A stretch of 64,000 nucleotides of DNA, from contig QAOA01006931.1 of NCBI GenBank assembly GCA_003255065.1, positions 2,437,542 to 2,501,541 on the forward strand, given 5' to 3'. Made by a program: the position numbers and the translations under genes. The stretch comes from Cercis canadensis (lineage: Eukaryota; Streptophyta; Magnoliopsida; Fabales; Fabaceae). This document shows positions 12,840-33,200 of this stretch, one piece after another. The notes beneath the pieces were generated by a model. That model ran no database searches and was not told the origin of the DNA. It saw only the letters and a list, made by a program, of their open reading frames with translations. The first letter of the stretch is position 1. Each line of letters starts with the position of its first letter.

Positions 12840-14676
12840 TCCATGTTGCTCTTTGGAATCTAAAGTAATACTGGCATTAGAATTATGATGGATCTACCCA
12901 GTTGTTACCTTGAAGAAATTGCTCATTCTGGATGCAGTTGGTAGCTTTGTCTCAGAGGATAGTGATTATTTTGTCTCCATTTGTTTAAGCTACGAGCAGC
13001 TTTTAACTGGAAACAGAGATCGTATCTGTTAGTTGAATATCTCATTAAAGGATCTCATGCTGCAGGAATAACGCGAGTCTTCAGGTTTTTCCTGGATTTA
13101 CCTTTTCTTTTGTTTCTTTCTTTTAACATTCAACAATGGACTAAAATATGATAGCAGTGAAAACTTCTCAGTTCTCAGCAGAATGCAAGAACCAACTTGG
13201 CTTTTTGAAAGTTTTCCTAACAGATACAGTTTGAAAGGGTTCCAACTTTTAAGTACCCTACTTACATGCAAATTGAAATAAAACCACCAAAACATAAAGC
13301 TCCAATCCAAAGCAATAGGTCCATAACTAATCAACTAAATAATTAAGCGTTAAGCATCAGGGGTTTAATTTGAGGATTGTAATTGTCGCACAGCAACAGC
13401 AATTCGTAGGGCCCCCTCTCACTCTTATACAGATAGATGGGTAACTTAGCCGAAGTGAGAACAAAGGGAGGCAGAGAGCAGAGGGACTGGGGGAGAAATA
13501 AAGGGAAAATATACTTATCGCGGGTGTGGCTTCCCTTCCAGGGTCAACGATTTAACATCAACTCACCCATCCACCATTGCCATATCGCCGAGGATCAGAT
13601 GTGAGAATGAGCGGCAAAGTGGTTAGGGGTAAAGATGGAGGTGGGGTGTGGGAATGGAAAATATAACTGCACTTTTTTTCTTCTTTTTTTTTTCATTTAG
13701 CTAAATTTTTTAGTTGGGGATATGAGCTATAATTTCGATTTTAAATTTTCTGAGAGCAGTTATGTTGTGTGTGAAATACAATTACATTTAGTTATTATTA
13801 TTAACGAGATTAAGGTACTTCAATACCTTGGTTCAGTTTGATTTTTTTTCAGGTTTATATTTCCTAAAAATGATTAACTGAACCGGAGTATTCGATTTTA
13901 TACAAATAGAAGCCATAAGGCCCATAACCCTCTTTGATTTGGTTCAGTTTACTTTACCCCACGCAACTTACATTCCTTATTCCACGAGTGTATATTGGCG
14001 GAGAAATTGGGTTTGCATATAAACCATTAAATTAACCAACCATATGCTGCTCCAAATTCTTGAATCAAGTTTCCTAGTTGTAAAGGTAAAAGCCGTAAAG
14101 GTACTCCCGCAGAGTCGCAGACAGTTGGGTTTGGGAAATGGCGATCATGTCATGTGTTGGAGAATAGTTCCTTGGGCCCCACCCCGCCCCGCACTCCGAG
14201 TGTCCGTTGTCACAATTAACATGCTCACCAAAAGTTCGGCATCGCAAGTGTCCAACTGTCAATTACCTTGCAGCCGCGGTAGACAAACACTTTGGATGTG
14301 TAAAAATTTTGAATTATATTTAAAAAGGTTTATAAATAATGTTGAATTTAATTTAAAATGAAATAAATTTAATTATATTTTTTATAATATAGAAGAGCAA
14401 TACTTTAAAAGTTTGGGAAAAAGATTTACATGAACTAGATTCCGTGACTCTTAATTCGCCTCATGTTTAAGACATGAACTATGCTGATCTAAATTTAACT
14501 GTATGGTTAACGAAGCTAACCATAAAATTTTTTTAAGAAAAAAAAAATATCTGTTCTTTGCGTCCGCTTTTGTATTTTACCGAACCGAATGCGAATAATT
14601 TCTTTCTTTATCTATTTTTTTTATTTCTTTTGCTAAAATACTGTCTCTGTCTCAGGCATAACATAGATTAAGTAGC

Positions 14677-14709
<33 letters not shown>

Positions 14710-14910
14710 NTCCTTTTTCTTTCTCTTTCAATCTGCGCGGTGTGTGTACACTGAGTCACTGAGTGAGAGACCCAGCGATAGGCGGAGAGCACTGCAATTC
14801 CCGTACTCTTTCTTTCTGTCTCTCTTGATTGTCCTGATTGCAGACGGAACCTCTAAAGAGACAGAGTGAGAGAAAATTGATTGATAACTTAATTAATTTT
14901 ATAAAGAGCC
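12840..14910. other. Intergenic region between START and glucanase genes
   Basis: The first ~250 bases are the likely 3' UTR of the START-domain gene. No supported gene lies between about 13100 and 14600. A poly-T run of about 31 bases with an N (14679-14710) and a CT-rich leader (14711-14910) precede the glucanase start and probably include its 5' untranslated region. Confidence 0.45.
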
Positions 14911-17587
14911 ATGGATTTTGCTAGATTCCGGCGGTGCTGCTCTTGTAGGTTACTTGTTGCTTTCACTATTACAGGTAATGCTGCAATTGCTATTGCTATT
15001 GATAGGAGTAGGAAATTAGTTAATTTCTTAGACTGACTGACTACTGACTATGTTTGGTGTAAGAGTAGGACTTGTGTATGCTGAAATGGTTGCCTCAATT
15101 GGAATCAACTACGGCCAAATAGCCAACAATCTACCTTCCCCGGAGAACGTGGTGCCCCTTCTCAAATCCATCGGCGCCACAAAGGTGAAGCTCTACGACG
15201 CCGATCCCCGCGTGCTTCGTGCATTCGCCAATACCGGAGTAGAATTTATGGTTGGCCTCGGAAACGAGTACCTCTCTAAGATGCAAGATCCTAACAAAGC
15301 CCAAGCCTGGATTAAATCAAACGTCCAACCATACTTGCCCGCAACCAAGATCACCTGCATCTTCGTTGGAAATGAAATCCTAACCTTCGACGACACTTCT
15401 CTCACCGATAACCTTCTTCCGGCGATGCAGAGTGTGCACACGGCGCTCGTCAATTTGGGCCTTGACAAGCAGGTTGCCGTGACCACTACCCACTCCTTAG
15501 CCGTTCTGGAAACCTCTTATCCACCCTCAGCAGGAGCATTTCGTCCTGATCTCACACCTTGTCTAAAACCCATTCTCAACTTTCACTCAAAAACTGGATC
15601 CCCTTTCCTCATCAACGCTTACCCTTACTTCGCCTACAAGGCCAATCCCAAACAGGTTTCCCTCGACTTTGTACTATTCCAGCCCAACCAAGGACTCGTC
15701 GATCCTTCCACCAATCTCCACTACGATAACATGTTATTCGCCCAGATCGACGCCGTCTACTATGCCCTTGCTTCCTTGGGTTACAACAAATTACCTGTTC
15801 ACATTTCCGAGACTGGTTGGCCCTCCAAGGGAGACCAAGACGAAGCCGGTGCCACCCCCGACAATGCCAAGAAATACAACGGCAATTTAATCAAGCTCAT
15901 CTCTCAGAATAGAGGGACACCGATGAGGCCCACCTCCGATTTGAATATTTACGTTTTTGCTCTCTTCAACGAGAACATGAAGCCCGGACCAACTTCGGAG
16001 AGGAATTACGGCCTTTTTAAACCCGACCGGACTCCTGCTTATCCACTACCCTTGACTGCAACCGACGCCCTTAAAAACACCACTGTCGCCGGATCCACAC
16101 CGACTTCCGGCGCACCGCCATTGCCGCCGACTTCTTCCACCGGTTACTTGTCCATTTCCTCTGCCAGTGGCAAGGTTAGTCCTTTCTCTTTTTCTTTTTT
16201 CGGTATTTTTTTTTTTCCATTTTCACATCTCCTTAAAAAAAAAATTAAGAAAGGAAAGAAAATCAAATCATTGATGATTTCTAAATTACTAGTTGAAATT
16301 GGATCATTATAGAAATAATTCTGAACGCTGCTGCGTCTATCCACAATATTAAAAATAATAAGTAAAAGTTTTGATAAATATAACACAACTCACATTAATA
16401 ATGTTTGTACTCTATGGATATTAGAGGAATTAGGAAAATATGAGCCACACACAAAAATTTTATATGTTCAAATAAATTAAAGTTGTGTTAATCATATTAA
16501 TAAAATATAATATAAAATTTTAAAAAATTATATTTTAATTAAAAAAATTAGTTTTATTTATCTATAATTAAAAAAAATCATTTATATGTGACAGCTAAGG
16601 TGCGGATTTTAGGCATAGTGTTCCTAACTCCCATATAAATTTTTTTTCTTTTTTAATAAGAACTCCCATATCAATTGATTGATATTTCATGGATAGAAAC
16701 TTGAAACTTGGAAATTGTTGATAAGATAGCCTTTCCGAGATTCTGTCCATCGGCTGATTGAACCAAATATCTTATTTTTTAAATTTATTTACCTAAATAC
16801 CATATTTTTAAATTTTGTTTATGTAAATACTTTATTTTTTATATTTTATTATTTTTAAAAAAGGGTGATATTAGTGGCGTCACTCATCCTTTATCCTTTC
16901 TTTCTTTCTTCTTTTTTCTATCGCTCATTTTGTTTTCCTCTCTTCTTCATTAACACAACTTCTTCCTCTTCTTCATCAACGCCCAAGTACATTTCATCTT
17001 CTGTTATTCACTTCCTCTCTTCTTCTCTTGTTGTGAAAAGCTGAAAAAATTGATACTTGGTGTCACGTTTTATGTGACTACATTGGCGTCACCCTTTCAA
17101 AAATGCTTTTTAAAAAACAATAAAATAATAATATAAAATTTTTACGTAAATAAATTTAAAAGTAAAATGTTTATATAAATAATTTTTAAAAACAAGGTAT
17201 TGGGGTGAATTAGCCTCTGTCCACCCATCCCATATGATGTAATTCATAACTGATGAGACATAGCCCTTTGGTTTGATGAAATGGTCGGGTTCTCTCTTGA
17301 GGATACATATTTGTATGATGTTTTTCGTTTTTGTTTTATGTATTTTTTTTTTGGTACACGTGGTGACAACCTCTAAAAAATGAAACCAAATGAGACACCT
17401 CGCACTGTAGCTTCATTACTATTACTTTGACCCCGATTTGGTGAAAATATTAGAGAAATAATATTTTATATTAATGGTGTAAGAAAGTTAAATGCATAAA
17501 AGATGCATTTAGTGTGTTTAATTCAGAGTTAGTTAAATTTATATTATTATGTGTATAAGTATAAAAAGAATATGTGCTTCACATAAA

Positions 17588-17624
<37 letters not shown>

Positions 17625-17845
17625 CTAATAGTTCTGCGGANAATACTGTTCAAAACAAAAAAAAATTAAATTTGACGACTGCTTTTTAAAATTTCTGCAA
17701 AACTAATAATTGTTTACTTATTTGTTATTGCTGCTATTCTTAATATTAGGTTTTGTTTGGTTTCTTTCAGGAGAGCTACTGTTTGCTTGGGTCTTCATCC
17801 TTTCTGCTGCCCTTGTTGATAAAGCTGGTCTTTTCCAAGTTCTGA
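14911..17845 (+). CDS. GH17 glucan endo-1,3-beta-glucosidase, GPI-anchored type
   Basis: Secreted enzyme that hydrolyses beta-1,3-glucans such as callose. Exons 14911-14974, 15069-16174 and 17771-17845 join in frame to 414 aa. The small first exon gives MDFARFRRCCSCRLLVAFTI, a signal peptide that continues into exon 2 (GLVYAEMVAS). The mature GH17 domain starts at IGINYGQIANNLPSP. Catalytic residues are visible: the acid/base Glu in IFVGNEIL (about residue 124) and the nucleophile Glu in VHISETGWPSKGD (about residue 269), with the late motif IYVFALFNENMKPGP also present. A Ser/Thr/Pro-rich tail follows, and the last exon adds SYCLLGSSSFLLPLLIKLVF, a C-terminal hydrophobic segment typical of a GPI-attachment signal. 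There is no X8/CBM43 module. If exon 2 read through its donor it would give a longer hydrophilic end without a GPI signal; the spliced form is preferred. The long second intron contains a fold-back element. Confidence 0.93.
16770..17215. mobile_element. Fold-back element inside the second glucanase intron
   Basis: The left arm (about 16770-16880) is AT-rich, contains TTTATTTACCTAAATACC and ends in GGCGTCACTC. The right arm (about 17085-17215) is its approximate inverse, beginning GGCGTCACCC and ending in AAGGTATTGGGGTGAATT. The centre is a CT-rich stretch without a gene. Its build, AT-rich arms around a GC-richer core carrying short inverted words, resembles the elements at 1125-1682 and 47770-48345. 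Confidence 0.55.
17588..17624. repeat. (TA)n(TG)n microsatellite in glucanase intron
   Basis: An uninterrupted TA run is followed by TG repeats, just before an ambiguous base at 17641. It is a simple sequence repeat with no function inferred. Confidence 0.9.
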
Positions 17846-19087
17846 GAATGCTTCTCCATTTTTCAGTGTATAATCCAGAAGGAAAAGCCATAAGTAAAGG
17901 CAGATTGAGAGTTGGGGAAAGGTAAAAAGGACAACAGAAGCTAAGGTGTTTTTCTTTTCTTTTTCTTTGCTTGTACGCTAGTGTTGTATTCGTTTCTTGT
18001 CACAAGGCGCATATCAATCGTCAAAATCGTTCACATTTGAAAATTTGAAATTCCTAGTTAGCAGTTACACCCGGATGCAATTGGCCCCTATATGGCTTGC
18101 CTTGAGAATATAAATATGAAACTGATTGCGCCGGATTCCTTTTTCAGTTTTGTTGGGTGGCTCTTGCCAGTTGGCTGAAACTTAATCTTTTTCATCTCTT
18201 TTTCTTTTGTGTCTGCAGGGAGGATGCTTATAAACAATGTCTTTATCATTTCGGCGTGTCGAAGATATCTTCAACCAAAGAAAGGAGTCTTAGTCCGCCA
18301 ATTTATTTTTTACAGAGATAGACATGACTTGATTTTCATCTTTTAGATCTTCTCTTTTTTCATAATGAAACATGCTGACATTTGTGTCATTCAGTCCCTA
18401 AAACGCCTTCTCACACACACTATCCTTTGAGGAGAGAATTTTTTTTATGTGCTTCCAAAGTGAACCTCGAGATAGAAAAAAAAAAGTTTATTCTGTGTGT
18501 TCTAGAACTTAAAAAATAAAATTAGAAAGACATTTACTCTTTCAGTAGGCATGTTATTTTGTGCAAAAAGAATTAAAATATTTTTTGGTGTTATGTATTG
18601 TTTTATTTATATATGTGATTTATTTTTTTATACATGTAATTATCTTTTATATATATATGTAGTTATTTTATTTATATTAAAATATAATAATCCCATAAAT
18701 AAATAAAATAACTACAGCACCAAAAATATTTGAGTCACTTTTAATGTATGATAAACACCTAATTAAAAATTTAATTATTTTAGCATTTTATTATCTTTTA
18801 TTCTAAATTTTAAAACTATAAAATCTTTTTCTCAAAAAAAAAAGTGTCAAGTAATTTTTAGTGCTAAAATTACGGATAGTTGAATCATTACTTGGCACTA
18901 ATATATTTAATGGAGTAAGAGAGATATTCTTACTCGTGGAGTAGTTAAAAAAATTTCCTCTTTTCTTTTCTAGAAAGTCTTCTTGTACAACATGAGATAG
19001 TATATAAAATTTAAGTTATGTAAAAAAATTTAAATAAATCTAATTACTGATCGAATGTTCATATGCTTCCATATATATATATTATNT

Positions 19088-19416
19088 TACCCCCCATGCT
19101 TCAAAAACGTAGGAAAGACTTCCTTGAACTTTCAAAATGTGCACTTTATCCCCATGACCCTAACGTCTGTTCATTAATGGACGGAAGAAGGGATTTGAAA
19201 ATTATAATTTGACCTCAAAACTCTTTGAATATTACTTTTTGACCCCACTTTTTATAAATTTATTTTCATTTATACCCTTATAAAATTACACTATGGCCCA
19301 GATTAATCACATTATGTGCACATTAATGGACAGACGTTAAGGTCGGGGGGTAAAGTGCACATTTTGAAAGTTCAAAGAGGTCTTTTCTACGTTTTTAAAG
19401 CATGGGGGGTAAAGTG
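19088..19416. mobile_element. Small fold-back/MITE element, ~330 bp
   Basis: The left end reads TACCCCCCATGCTTC...GTGCACTTTATCCCC and the right end is its inverse, GGGGTAAAGTGCAC...AAAGCATGGGGGGTA. The inner words AACGTCTGTTCATTAATGG and CATTAATGGACAGACGTT are also inverted, so the whole element can fold into one long hairpin. There is no coding capacity. Confidence 0.75.
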
Positions 19417-19796
19417 CAATAAGAGCATAGTTGAAGGAAGTTTTTANATAAGAGCATAGTTGAAGGAGATTTTTAAGACTTTTCCCTATAAATTAATTAA
19501 AATATTTTTCGTTATTATATAATTATTATGTTTATTCCTAAACATATTAACTATATATAAATAAAATAACTACATAACTCCAAAAAATAAATATAAATAT
19601 ATTATCCGTGGATATCTGTAAAGATTTTTGGCATATAACACGGGTATGATGTAGGTACATTATCTTACAATTTAAGAACAAATATGCTAGAGCTCTTCGT
19701 TTTTCATCCTGATTTCAACTATCCATATATCCACATATGAGGGACTTTCCACGAGCAATGCGGAAGAGCCAATTTTTTAATATAAATATAGTGTGA

Positions 19797-20063
19797 TCAG
19801 CTGATATTTATAATGTCTTCCACACATTTCATGGAACCTATGCAAGTCGGTACAAAATCTTCCCAAACATTTGAGCACTCACCTAAACAATGATAATAAA
19901 TTTGACCCTCCCAATCAACTGAAAATACTAAAAACCTATGAGAAATTTCATAGGCTGCCAAAACTTCCCTATCGAAAAATGGATTACATAGTAATTTATA
20001 ACTAATCCTACTCCCACCAACCGTGCTTTCAGGAACATTATCTTGAATTTGATCAACTGCCAT
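19797..20063 (-). other. Unidentified 88-codon open segment downstream of UBP
   Basis: An open minus-strand frame contains words such as FSVDWEGQIYYHCLG and FVPTCIGSMKCVEDI that look like real protein rather than random translation. I do not recognise a family with confidence. It could be a fragment of an F-box or kelch-like gene, but that is a guess. No splice partners were found around it, and two copies of a 34-base tandem repeat lie just upstream (20067-20134). It is best read as a gene relic. Confidence 0.3.
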
Positions 20064-20066
20064 GAC

Positions 20067-20134
20067 AGACGCAGTGTGATAGTGCCCTCAACCTCAACCC
20101 AGACGCAGTGTGATAGTGCCCTCAACCTCAACCT
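20067..20134. repeat. 34-bp tandem duplication, two copies
   Basis: The word AGACGCAGTGTGATAGTGCC and the following CCTCAACC block occur twice in tandem with a 34-base period and no difference over the shared length. Confidence 0.9.
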
Positions 20135-20261
20135 TGTTCAGTTTGCAATGCAAAGTAAAATAATAGTGCACAAGACTGTTGTCTTTGATTGATGTAAACC
20201 CCGCTTTGTGAAAAGCAGAAAAGCCATGAATTAAACAGCAAAATGCTCGCAATCATTGTCT

Positions 20262-28020
<7,759 letters not shown>

Positions 28021-30232
28021 GGTGGATTTGTCGACCCTATACAAATATGAAATGCAACGAAGATCTCAAATTCAAGTTCAAACCCGTCCAGATTAGTTCA
28101 GAGTTGATGTACAAATCAGCTTTAAATGAACTTGAATTAAAAATAATGAGTTTAAATACCAATTCATATGAACAGCATTAGAGAGTGCGGGATGCAACGT
28201 ACCTCAGTCAGGTTCGACACCTTAATTGAAGAGATCGGAGAGCAGAGATGAAAGCTCTGGAAAATAAATTTTGAAAATAAGAAATGTAAGTCCAAAACTG
28301 GAGAGGATTATCAACGAACCCTAGATTGCAGGGTGGGACAAATGATCCGAGAGAAACGAACTGGAGAAATCTTTACCGTCTTTTTCAACGGCCTCTTGTC
28401 TTTTTTTTTCCCCTTTTATTTACTTTCTTCCCGGAAAGGCAACTCCTCCTTCAATTTGCAATTTACCTGACCAAACCACAGTGCGTGTTGGAGATAAAAA
28501 TGTTGCCTGCGCAGTGCGCAACATCATCCGGACTAATCTTCACAAAAAGTACGAGCTATAGTAATTGGTCACAAGAAATCACGACTTCTTTACCGCATTA
28601 TTTATTCATCGTTAAATTAAATCTATAGATTTTGATGCAGTGACTTGTGTAGAACTTGGAATTCCGCAATCGTTAAAAATGCAGCATCAAATAACGTTTG
28701 CAAGGTCCCTAAACGTAAACATATGCAATGTTTGTAACACACTAAACCAATACAAATTTGTTTTTATGCGTAAGAAACAAGACCACCTTAATTGTGTTAT
28801 ACTTTTCTTCCTTCTTTTTTTCTTTCGTTCTTTTAATTTGGGACGTTTAGTCAAATTCATCGAATTGAAATAGCAAATAAATTTGGAGAGTCTAAATTAT
28901 CCATACTAGCCCAAACGAAAAACTATCTATATTAGGAATTGTTATTCCATTCTTCCCTTCATTAATTATGAGTCTTGATTCTATAAAGACCAAAGAATAT
29001 CATCCCCTTACGAGCGAGGATGACGTTTACTGATGAAGAGCGATGAGTTAATATTTGTTTTTTTTTTTTTGTTTATTCATTTATTTATCCTCATTAATTG
29101 CAATTATGATTCCGTTTCAACATATATCAAATATATGTATCAAATATTCAAATATAAAAATATTATGAGTGGAATAGGATGACTGCTCATCCAAAATTAG
29201 AACAAGAATAAAATTCCATTTTACAAAACTTTATTTTATACATCCAGCATGCTTTAACACAAATGGTTATTGACCAAAGGTACTGTTGAGAACCAAGATA
29301 ACCCAAGGCTGGACATTTTTCAACGGAAAAGTGAAATCAAGCATCTTAAACTACATTTAGCTTGAAGCCTCAACGTTTGAATTTTCATGTTCTCATATTC
29401 CAAACAAAAAAATTTAACTTTATTTATTAATAACAAAAAAATCAAAATTTTTAAATTTATTTTTCTATCTTACTCCTAGCAAACAATTCTCTATTACAAA
29501 TTGTATGCACTTAAGTCGGGATATTGTGTGAAAGCACAAACTTTACCGAGACATGATTTTTATTGACACAAACATATAAAGCACAATGGGTTCAGGCTTC
29601 TCTAAAAAAAAATTTGAGTCTCATTTAAATTCTCATTAAAAACAAAAACATTTATCTCTAACAAAGAGAATTTATATTTTCTTTTAATTTTTTTTTTCTA
29701 TTTCACTCCTAACAAACAATCGCTATTACAAATTGTGCACCAACTAGTCAAAAACAAGTTTCCCATATTCAAATCCTCTCTTGACTGTAGGCATTTATTT
29801 ATAAGGGGGGAATGAGCGGAGGGAAGGCCTTTTTTTTGGGGCTGGGTAGAAAAGAGAGAAGTTCACAAATTAGAATTCCTAATGAAATCTAGTGGTACAT
29901 TCTTTCTTGCTCTTCTAACCAAATCCTTTGTTGCTTACAAATTCCACAGGTCTACTCGGTTATGCCACTGCACAACAGAGGCACCCCTTACCATTGGAAA
30001 TATATATACTATTGATACAATCTCACATTACACCTGGTACCAACAATCCATACAGCACAATATCACAATACAGCAGTAATGCTAACAGCCTTCACGTTAA
30101 CACTAAAATCCTTCAAGTCGAACTTCACTTGAACCACCAGTGTGCATGAGAAAAAGATGGACCGCTCACCAAGAAGCTGAATAATCCTTTTCAAAAATAA
30201 AGAAGCTGAGAAATTTTTTCAGCCACCTGAGT
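28021..30232. other. Region between UBP and PHD genes
   Basis: The right flank of UBP (28021-28320) fits its 5' UTR, UTR intron and promoter. From about 28600 to 29850 the sequence is AT-rich with no supported gene. A diverged direct repeat (near 29463 and 29699, both containing AACAAACAAT-like and TATTACAAATTGT words) is present. Bases about 29880-30232 probably form the 3' UTR of the minus-strand PHD gene. Confidence 0.45.
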
Positions 30233-33200
30233 TTATGCGCTACCTACCTCATCTGAACTAGCTGAGGCCTCACTTCCTACTGGATATGTTCTGCCATCCT
30301 GAATTTCCTCCTCACTAAACATGCTTTCCTCGCTAGTATTGGAGAATGCACCAACATCCTCATCAGTTAGTGAGTCAACTTTTTGTCTCTTCCTTACATC
30401 CTTCACTGCTCTTCCCTGAAGAGCCAGACGCCTGCGTTTCCGTGCTTTACGCTTGCCTTTAGGAAACTCTTCTTTTTGCAACTCAAAGTTCTTCCCTTCA
30501 ACTTCTTTTGTAGTTCTGCCCTTGCTATATCCGTTATCATCAGATTCTTCAGCATCAAGCTTACGTCTTTTCCTATTAGCATTTGTCTGAAACATTGATC
30601 CAGATTCAGATTCAAAGATTTCTTGAGTCAGTTAAACCAATAGCAACAAAATGGAAGATAAATGAACATGTACAAAGTAGGCAACCATATGACCCAGCAA
30701 TCAAAAAAAGAAAATTCCCACTAAATCAAACTTTAATTAGATGAATGCAACAAAACTACTGAATAAAGTTGTAGCAAAACCAAACTAGTCTGGCTTGGTG
30801 AACCACAAAGTGCTTGCCCTTTTTCTAACTTTTTTATAATAAACTACTTTTAGAAGTCATCAAAAAGTAGTTTACAATATTTATAGTTACTTGTAAAAAC
30901 ATAATAATGTTTGATGAACTTTTCTGAAATTGCTTTAGAAGAAGACCAAACTGTTCAAACTATTTTTTAGGAGCTATTTCTGATAGTCATCAAAAAGAAA
31001 TGTTTGAATTCTTTTTCATAGTTTTCCTGTGTAATTTGTTTTTAGTAATATTACATTTGATAAAATAAAAGGCCCAGGTAATTTTAAAAAGCACATAAGA
31101 ATAAGCACCTCTAATAAGCATGAGCTAGATGTTAAAAGTTAATACAATTACCAAACACTTCATTTTGATATTTCTGCTATTTGGTGCCTAAAATAAGCAC
31201 AAGCACCTTCAGCAGCAATACCAAACAAACCCTAAAACTTGCACACCCGCTTATCTAAGACCACAATCATACAAGTATTTGTTTTTAACAGCTCTTCCAA
31301 ACAAGGCCAAAGTCTGAACTCCCTTTTTTGTTTCTGGCTTTTTAAAGATCTGAACTTGCAAAGGTCACCTGGGTTGCAATTAGAATTTCAATCCTTCACA
31401 AAATCATATGTGGATCTTAAAATTGATCGTTCATAATGGCTGGTTACAATTAATGTGGCACACAATATAGCTTAAGGTTGTATATCAATTAATCATAAGT
31501 AGCAAAAGATTGTTATAACCAATGAGATCAACTCTCACAAATATGCATGATGAAATTATTTTTCAGAACATGCCAAGGAGTGAAAGAAAGTGAAGGCTAA
31601 TGAATGGTCAGTTCAGCCCACTCACTTAAAAAGATGGAATACTAAATAATCCAATCTAATCCCAACCTTTCAACTTTTCCTAATCTGCAGACAGACATCA
31701 CATTATGATACAGTATCACGACGCATTGGTGTATGATGAACCAACCCATGGGCTGCACAAGTAACTGGTGGAGCCATGGTCATACCAGTCCAATTTCATT
31801 AGCAGATAGGAATTACGGCCATATAATGGTCATACATAACCAACCCAACTGCTGGCAGCTAAAGCCATATTGGTTCACATGGTGATAAATAAAACTGATT
31901 GCAACAAGGTTCTGCTCACTTACAAAATGCTGTAAAATCTTAAATACAATAATATTGCAAATTTATTAGAATAATTTGGTTGCAAACTATGAAGCATCGA
32001 CATTTCAAGAAAGGAACCATGTCTGACACGTATCAAACACTTATGTTGACACTTGAAATTATATTTAGGTTTTGCTCTGTCGTCATGTCAGTGTTGTGTC
32101 ATGTCAGGTGTCTATGCTATTGCAAATAATAGATTCCTCCTTGACCTGGTGGATTTCTAGAAATGGTATATTCATTGTGATAAACAATAGCAGAAATATA
32201 TTGAAGATTAATTATGACAACTCCATGCACATACCTTTGGACCACGATCAACCAACCTTGCCCATTCATGCCGGTTCCTCAGACAATCAAGAACAGCCTG
32301 AGAATGGCTAGAGTATGCATAACGCTCTCCATTAAGCTTCCTCAAGTTATTCCAGTGCTGTAATAAAACATGAAAACAAACACACATTTATGGCTAATTT
32401 TTCCTTTCAATTCATGGAGGGAAAAAACAAATGTAAGAAAATCATGAGAAAAGTATTCATAAAGACCCATACTGGGAGAACAGCATTACAGAGTTCCTCA
32501 TATGTCATTCGCCGGCCTTTGCTCATAATCTCATTGATCAAGCCTGCTTATGGATAAATATAGTGAGAAACATTGGCCAAACTGCCTGATACAACCACCA
32601 ATTTATTTTTTTAAGCGGAAAAAAAAAAAAAAAGCATCAGATATTCAGTTTTTTGCCTAGAAATACAAATAATGAATCATACCAGACCTACATGCCCATC
32701 TGGCACAACCTTCTGCCAATAGAAAAGTACTTTTGACAATAAAGTCTATAGGGAATTTGTCAAGGTACCAGAAGCAGAAATCAAATTGTAGGTGATTGAT
32801 TAAGTTTTAAAATGTCAGACATCATGATTTTTCTAGAATCACATTTTCATAACCAAACATAATGGCTCTCATATCTAAGTAAGAGAGAAAGGTAACACAG
32901 AATTATATATAATATATAAGGCAGCAGCAACAACAACAAAGTTATCATTTCCCTGACAGACAGCTACCAGGTAAAGTGCGATGAACTGGCCTTCTAGCAG
33001 TTCCCGTATCATCGTCAGATACATTCTTGGATGAGTCATGAATAGATGACAAATTTCTATCATCAGGTGGGGAGGATGGACTACTGTTTGCAGTGGCAGA
33101 GGAGGCAGGAGCAACATTCTTTGCGATAGAATTTATGACAGTCATAGATGCATGGCTTTCTTCTTTTACAGAAGCATCTTCCATGTATGCCACATCTTGT

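Larger units (their letters stand above)
17846..20261. other. Convergent intergenic region between glucanase and UBP genes
   Basis: The first ~450 bases are the likely 3' UTR of the glucanase. The stretch 18400-19080 is AT-rich and holds nothing recognisable. A fold-back element (19088-19416), a short tandem duplication around 19420-19475 and an orphan coding-like fragment (19797-20063) follow. The two flanking genes are convergent here, so no promoter is expected. Confidence 0.5.

Noticed and set aside
14679..14710. Long poly-T as a regulatory element
   Set aside because: A homopolymer ending in an ambiguous base is more likely a sequencing-limited tract; no function can be argued.
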